Part shown: positions 23,416-26,927 of the stretch, in pieces
How the letters are laid out: each line of letters opens with the position of its first letter
Position numbering within the stretch: position 1 is the first letter of the stretch
Assembly: GCA_035685445.1 (NCBI GenBank)
Contig: DASSAK010000037.1
Span: 1-26,927 of the forward strand
Direction: 5' to 3'
Length of the DNA: 26,927 nt
Source: DRGT01 sp035685445
Lineage (GTDB): Archaea; Thermoproteota; Nitrososphaeria; Nitrososphaerales; Nitrosopumilaceae
Notes under the pieces: model-generated
The model's database searches: none
What the model saw: the letters and a program-made list of their open reading frames with translations, nothing else
What the model was told of the DNA's origin: nothing
Translations under genes and position numbers: made by a program

Positions 23416-24540
23416 TCATTGTAATTCAACACCGCAAAAATCAAACTCTTTACACTTGCAATTGAAATCAAGAATTTCACTAATATTTGGTTTAACAGAA
23501 TCACTTTCAACAAATTTCTTTATTGGCAGGCCCCCATCTACAGTTAAACTCAGACTAAATGAAGTAGGGGTGGTTTTTTTGTAACTTAAAGAATACACAG
23601 ATTTTGCTGCTTCCTTTCCAGGTTTTTCATGCACTAAAACAGTTGCATTTTTGATTAATTTGAGATTTTTTAGGATTGATGAATCGATTTTATTATCAGA
23701 AGTTACCTGAATTTGAATTTTTGATTTGAAAGGAATTGGCCCTTTTGGAATTTGTCTAATTACTTTAAGATCATATAGTGAAATTTCTTTTAATTTTATT
23801 TTTTTCATTGATCTAATTTTTCTTTTTTGTGGATTAATTAATTTGGCAAAAAACGGTCTTCCTCTTCCAAGTACTAAACTTGTTTTGTCCTCCCCTCCAA
23901 TCCAAGTAATTTTTACCTGAGTTGCTCCGAATTTTTTAAATATATATTCTGAGATTTTTCCTTCAACACTATCAAAATTTGATATTCCATGTAGATTGCA
24001 AGAAACACACCCCTTTCCGTTACAATTTTCACATGGTTTTTGTTTTTGAGGAAAACCTCGAGTATTTTTTGTGTATCTTCCAAAAAGACAAACTGGCTTT
24101 GATCTTACATCACAGGAATCATTTTTGAAATTAAGAATAAACGTAATATCTGGATTTTGAAAGTCTATTTTCTTTTTGGTTTTTTTCTGAAATTCTTTAC
24201 TAATTGTTCTTGTTAATCCAGTTTTTAGACTATCAATCCCTTTAAGCCTATATTTTGAGCGAATCAAATCATCTCTATCCACAAATGATGGTTTTAAAAT
24301 GGCTCCAGTTACGAACGTTGAAAATTGAAAAGTGGATGATTTTTCAAGCATTTTATCGACACATGGTTTAAGATTAGAAAATACATTTTTACAAATGTAG
24401 CACTTTGAATATTTTTTTCTAGGCTTTTTACCAGCAAATTTTTTTGAAAACAATCTGTTAAAACAAGTATCACAGAGGTCGTACTCTTTTGAAACTTTTT
24501 CATATTGAATTAAAAGCTGATTAATTTTTGATTTTGTCAC
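23416..24540 (-). CDS. pus10: tRNA pseudouridine synthase Pus10
   Basis: A 374-residue pseudouridine synthase that in archaea modifies U54 and U55 of the tRNA T-loop. The N-terminal zinc site is C23, C26, C47 and C50, followed by a THUMP-like part. A second Cys group, CENCNGKGCVSC (170-181), matches the family's CxxCxGxGCxxC. The catalytic block is GGEDKTSLVLGRGRPF with Asp218, whereas most Pus10 proteins I know read GREDxDVRxLGxGRPF, so the Arg before the catalytic Asp is Gly and the DVR is altered. The C-terminal GGLPIKKFV and CKCKEFDF match. The start is GTG. It lies 47 bp after srp54 on the same strand. Confidence 0.9.
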   Translation of the reverse strand: MTKSKINQLLIQYEKVSKEYDLCDTCFNRLFSKKFAGKKPRKKYSKCYICKNVFSNLKPCVDKMLEKSSTFQFSTFVTGAILKPSFVDRDDLIRSKYRLKGIDSLKTGLTRTISKEFQKKTKKKIDFQNPDITFILNFKNDSCDVRSKPVCLFGRYTKNTRGFPQKQKPCENCNGKGCVSCNLHGISNFDSVEGKISEYIFKKFGATQVKITWIGGEDKTSLVLGRGRPFFAKLINPQKRKIRSMKKIKLKEISLYDLKVIRQIPKGPIPFKSKIQIQVTSDNKIDSSILKNLKLIKNATVLVHEKPGKEAAKSVYSLSYKKTTPTSFSLSLTVDGGLPIKKFVESDSVKPNISEILDFNCKCKEFDFCGVELQ

Positions 24541-24587
24541 ACAGTATTTTTAATTTCTCGTATTATTAGTGATTACATATGCTGAGA

Positions 24588-25913
24588 CTATCCTAATCCC
24601 ATACGACGAAGTGCACCTTGCATTTGTCTTCCCTTTGACGCCTTCATCATGCTTTTAGAATTTTTGTAATTTTTCAGCAAGTCTTTAACTTCATGCTCAG
24701 GCCAGCCCGAACCACGTGCAATTCTCTTTATTCTGGAGGAGTTTAATAAGTCAGGGTCTGCTTTTTCTTGTTTTGTCATGCTCTGAATGATATAACGCCA
24801 CTTTTCAACTCGTTCTTCCATTTGATCAAGCTGGTCATCTTTTACCATTCCTGATAAACCCGGCATGCTATCTAAAAATCCTCGAAGTGAGCCAACCTTT
24901 GTGACCTCTTCTAATTGATAAAAGAAATCTTCCATATTCATTTTTCCGCTAGAGATTCGTTTTAATCGAACATCATCAGCTTCACTTTCTAATCTTTTTG
25001 CAAGATCTAAAACTGCTTTTACATCACCCATTCCCAATAATCGTCCAACAAATCGTGTTGGTGAAAATTGTTCCAAATCATCAATTCTTTCACCGGTACC
25101 AATGTACATTATTTGCGCGCCAGTGGCAGCTGATGCTGCAATTGCGCCACCGCCTTTTGCAGAGCTATCAAGTTTTGTTATGATTATTCCACCAACGGGA
25201 ACTGTCTTATGAAATGCATCGGCCTGATTAAAACACTGTTGTCCAATAGTTCCATCAATAACTAGTAAAGCTAAATCGGGATCTGCGACTTTGTTAATTT
25301 CTTTCATTTCATTGAGTAGATCTTTTTCTTCTTTGTGGCGACCAGCAGTATCAATTAGTACGACATCAAGGTTAGAGTTTTCAAAATGTTTTAACCCATT
25401 TTTGACAATTTGTGGTGAATCTTTGTTTTTTTCTTCACCATATACTTCCACATTTGCCTTTTCACATATGGTTTTTAGTTGAACAAGTGCCCCTGGCCTA
25501 AAAGTATCAGCGCCAATGACCCCAACCTTGTATCCTTGCTTTGTCAGAAACTTTGCTAGCTTTGAGGTGACAGTAGTTTTTCCACTTCCCTGAATTCCTA
25601 GCATCAAAACCTTGTTTAGCGTGCCAGGTTTGAATGAAAATTCAGTTTCATTTCCAAGAAGTCTTGCTAATTCATCATATAGAATTTTTACAATATGATC
25701 TTTTCTTGAAAGTCCGGGAGGAGGATTTTCATTAAGTGATCTTTCTTCAAGTTTTTTTGTAATCTCAAGTACAAGACGAACATTAACATCTGATTGTAAA
25801 AGGGCTCTCTGAACATCCTTTGATAATTCTTTGATTAGTTCTTCATCTATTCCTGAAGAGCTAACTAGCTTTTTGATTGCAGCTCTCAGATTTGTTTTTA
25901 GATTATCTAACAC
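24588..25913 (-). CDS. srp54: Signal recognition particle 54 kDa protein (SRP54)
   Basis: A 441-residue GTPase that binds SRP RNA and signal peptides to target nascent membrane and secreted proteins. The N domain covers about 1-90. The G domain has the P-loop GIQGSGKTT (106-114), ADTFRPGA (135-142), DTAGRH (188-193) and TKLD (246-249). The M domain (about 300-441) contains SRIKRIARGSG, the SRP RNA-binding motif, and DSMPGLSGM. The C-terminus ends LRRMGLG. The start is GTG at 25913, inside the end of dph6 (11-bp overlap), which suggests translational coupling. No SRP RNA gene was seen here. Confidence 0.97.
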   Translation of the reverse strand: MLDNLKTNLRAAIKKLVSSSGIDEELIKELSKDVQRALLQSDVNVRLVLEITKKLEERSLNENPPPGLSRKDHIVKILYDELARLLGNETEFSFKPGTLNKVLMLGIQGSGKTTVTSKLAKFLTKQGYKVGVIGADTFRPGALVQLKTICEKANVEVYGEEKNKDSPQIVKNGLKHFENSNLDVVLIDTAGRHKEEKDLLNEMKEINKVADPDLALLVIDGTIGQQCFNQADAFHKTVPVGGIIITKLDSSAKGGGAIAASAATGAQIMYIGTGERIDDLEQFSPTRFVGRLLGMGDVKAVLDLAKRLESEADDVRLKRISSGKMNMEDFFYQLEEVTKVGSLRGFLDSMPGLSGMVKDDQLDQMEERVEKWRYIIQSMTKQEKADPDLLNSSRIKRIARGSGWPEHEVKDLLKNYKNSKSMMKASKGRQMQGALRRMGLG

Positions 25914-26595
25914 GGTGATCTAATTCTGCGTCAAGTATTTCAAACCTTCCTCTTACTCCATCCCAAGATTTTCTAGAGTTCAGAATTTTTAATGGTTTAG
26001 AAAATAATGGGCAATCAATCACCAACGTTTCAGCCTCTCCACCCTCAAAATTTACATTAAATCCATATTTTTTGCTCAACTGCTCTAATTTTTCAAGATT
26101 CTGAGAAGTGATTTCTTTTCCCAACCATGTTTCATCTAACCCACCAGCTGAAACACTCGAAATAATAAAATGAAAGTTATCGTGAATCAATTCTTTCATG
26201 TATGTGGAATGGTCTTTTTTCCATAAAGGAGAAATTAATTTCAAGTTTAGATTTGAGCAGATTTTTTCAAAAATATTTTTTTGAAATTCACTCAAAATTC
26301 CTCCATGTAAAAGACCATCAATTTCATATTCAGATTTTGCTTTTTGTAAAACTTTTTCCAACCATGCTTCCTCAATTGCAGTTTCATTTGATTCTGATTT
26401 GATAAATAGTTGAGGAATTCCCATGGATTTTGATTGTAATTTTGTTATCTCTATGTTTGGAAAATGCAACAACTTGCTTTCATCAGATAATGGAAGAATC
26501 GTTACCAAACATCGAATTTGATGTCCTTCTTGTTTTGCTTTGTAAATAGAGTAAGAACTGTCTTTTCCTCCAGAAAACAACGATACAAGATTCAT
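25903..26595 (-). CDS. dph6: Diphthine-ammonia ligase-like ATP pyrophosphatase (Dph6)
   Basis: A 230-residue N-type ATP pyrophosphatase. SGGKDS (8-13) is the P-loop that grips ATP, LHGGILSEF is the mid-protein motif and FEGGEAETLVIDCPLF is the family's C-terminal block. Dph6 amidates diphthine to diphthamide on elongation factor 2, the last step of that archaeal/eukaryotic modification. No dph2 or dph5 lies in the window. Position ahead of srp54 and pus10 fits a translation-related operon. The start is ATG at 26595. The length is normal for archaeal homologues. Confidence 0.88.
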   Translation of the reverse strand: MNLVSLFSGGKDSSYSIYKAKQEGHQIRCLVTILPLSDESKLLHFPNIEITKLQSKSMGIPQLFIKSESNETAIEEAWLEKVLQKAKSEYEIDGLLHGGILSEFQKNIFEKICSNLNLKLISPLWKKDHSTYMKELIHDNFHFIISSVSAGGLDETWLGKEITSQNLEKLEQLSKKYGFNVNFEGGEAETLVIDCPLFSKPLKILNSRKSWDGVRGRFEILDAELDHRVR

Positions 26596-26652
26596 TATAT
26601 TAATTGAAAATTGTTTTCGTAGATAACTTTTGGATAATAAACGACGGATGCT

Positions 26653-26819
26653 TCAAAACTCATAATCGTCATCAAATATCAGACGGCTTTTCCGAATCAT
26701 CATCAGCATCCAGATTAACCTTTTATTCGCATTATTTTAGTTGTCAACATCATTTGTACAGCCATTTTATAACGCAAATCCTTATCAGGCGTGGCTAATT
26801 CTATAGTTTTTTGCATCAT
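26653..26819 (-). pseudogene. Possible small gene broken by frameshift(s)
   Basis: From ATG 26819 the minus strand encodes 34 residues (MMQKTIELATPDKDLRYKMA, then VQMMLTTKIMRIKG) and stops at 26715. Dropping one A from the AAAA run just before the stop would continue the frame into KVNLDADDDSEKPSDI, ending at 26672. Another frame beyond it reads IFDDDYEF and stops at 26653. The acidic, low-hydrophobic continuation looks like a real C-terminus. It may be an indel, a decayed gene, or simply a 34-residue gene. I recognise no family. Confidence 0.35.
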
Positions 26820-26898
26820 TTTCTCTCATTATAATTTCAACGTCAGATCAATAAGATAATCTTTGTTATGAGTTTATCTTGAATTAAAGAGTCATAAA

Positions 26899-26927
26899 AT
26901 GGATCTTTTTACTTCAGTATTTTGTTA
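26899..26927 (+). CDS. Possible start of a gene running off the window
   Basis: ATG 26899 opens MDLFTSVFC to the edge, with a TATA-like gtttatct about 20-27 nt upstream. Nine residues are too few to name. Confidence 0.25.

Larger units (their letters stand above)
26596..26927. other. 332-bp end region without a confident gene
   Basis: Upstream of dph6. It holds the possible frameshifted minus-strand gene at 26653-26819 and an ATG at 26899 near the edge. No RNA gene or repeat was recognised. Confidence 0.5.

Noticed and set aside
26604..26798. 64-codon plus-strand frame beside dph6
   Set aside because: Its product is rich in His, Ser and Phe with no domain, and it is antisense to a more protein-like minus-strand frame.
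1..26927. CRISPR arrays, tRNA or rRNA genes, insertion sequences
   Set aside because: No regularly spaced repeats, no tRNA-like cloverleaf or rRNA sequence, and no transposase or inverted terminal repeats were seen by eye; a dedicated search was not possible.

Overview
The window looks like a piece of a marine ammonia-oxidising archaeon (Thaumarchaeota/Nitrososphaerota, Nitrosopumilus-like). This rests on low-GC archaeal coding, archaeal information genes (S24e, S27ae, SRP54, Pus10, Dph6), the archaeal form of the shikimate pathway that starts from ADH synthase, a ThiD-ThiN fusion beside thiC, a futalosine-route menaquinone gene, and several genes with TTG or GTG starts about 25 nt behind a TATA-like box (leaderless style). 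The assignment comes from gene content only. No rRNA, tRNA, CRISPR array or insertion sequence was seen.

Layout. 1-2.3 kb: the start of an aquaporin gene (cut by the window edge), a PrxQ/BCP peroxiredoxin, a proline-rich coiled-coil protein of unknown function and two small Cys-rich proteins. 2.4-4.9 kb: a UbiD-family decarboxylase converging on MqnC, both plausibly serving menaquinone synthesis from chorismate. 5.0-14.3 kb: one co-oriented aromatic cluster in near pathway order: ADH synthase, DHQ synthase II, DHQ dehydratase, shikimate dehydrogenase, GHMP shikimate kinase, EPSP synthase, chorismate synthase, a chorismate mutase-aminotransferase fusion, TyrA, then a Nudix hydrolase. 14.3-17.2 kb: thiC divergent from thiD-thiN, with a 31-residue zinc-ribbon gene between them. 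17.2-19.9 kb: a sugar nucleotidyltransferase, a GNA1-like (eukaryote-type) glucosamine-phosphate acetyltransferase, a four-helix membrane protein and a GalT-like enzyme. 20.0-21.9 kb: archaeal phosphoglycerate mutase converging on a DUF309 protein. 21.9-26.6 kb: S24e-S27ae converging on a minus-strand run of dph6, srp54, pus10, a 33-residue basic peptide and an HExxH protein. 26.6-26.9 kb: a gene-poor end holding a possible frameshifted small gene and possibly the first codons of another gene.

How it fits together. The aromatic cluster makes chorismate from the ADH precursor and continues towards tyrosine, probably through arogenate. Chorismate is also the entry point of the futalosine route next door. 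ThiC, ThiD and ThiN give the HMP branch and coupling step of thiamine synthesis. The nucleotidyltransferase and GNA1 homologue point to amino-sugar nucleotides for glycans. The most unusual points are the CM-aminotransferase fusion inside a nearly complete aromatic cluster, the GNA1-like enzyme in an archaeon, two places where a 1-nt indel would give a more sensible protein, two unlisted mini-proteins, and active-site deviations in the Pus10, GalT-like and Nudix proteins.
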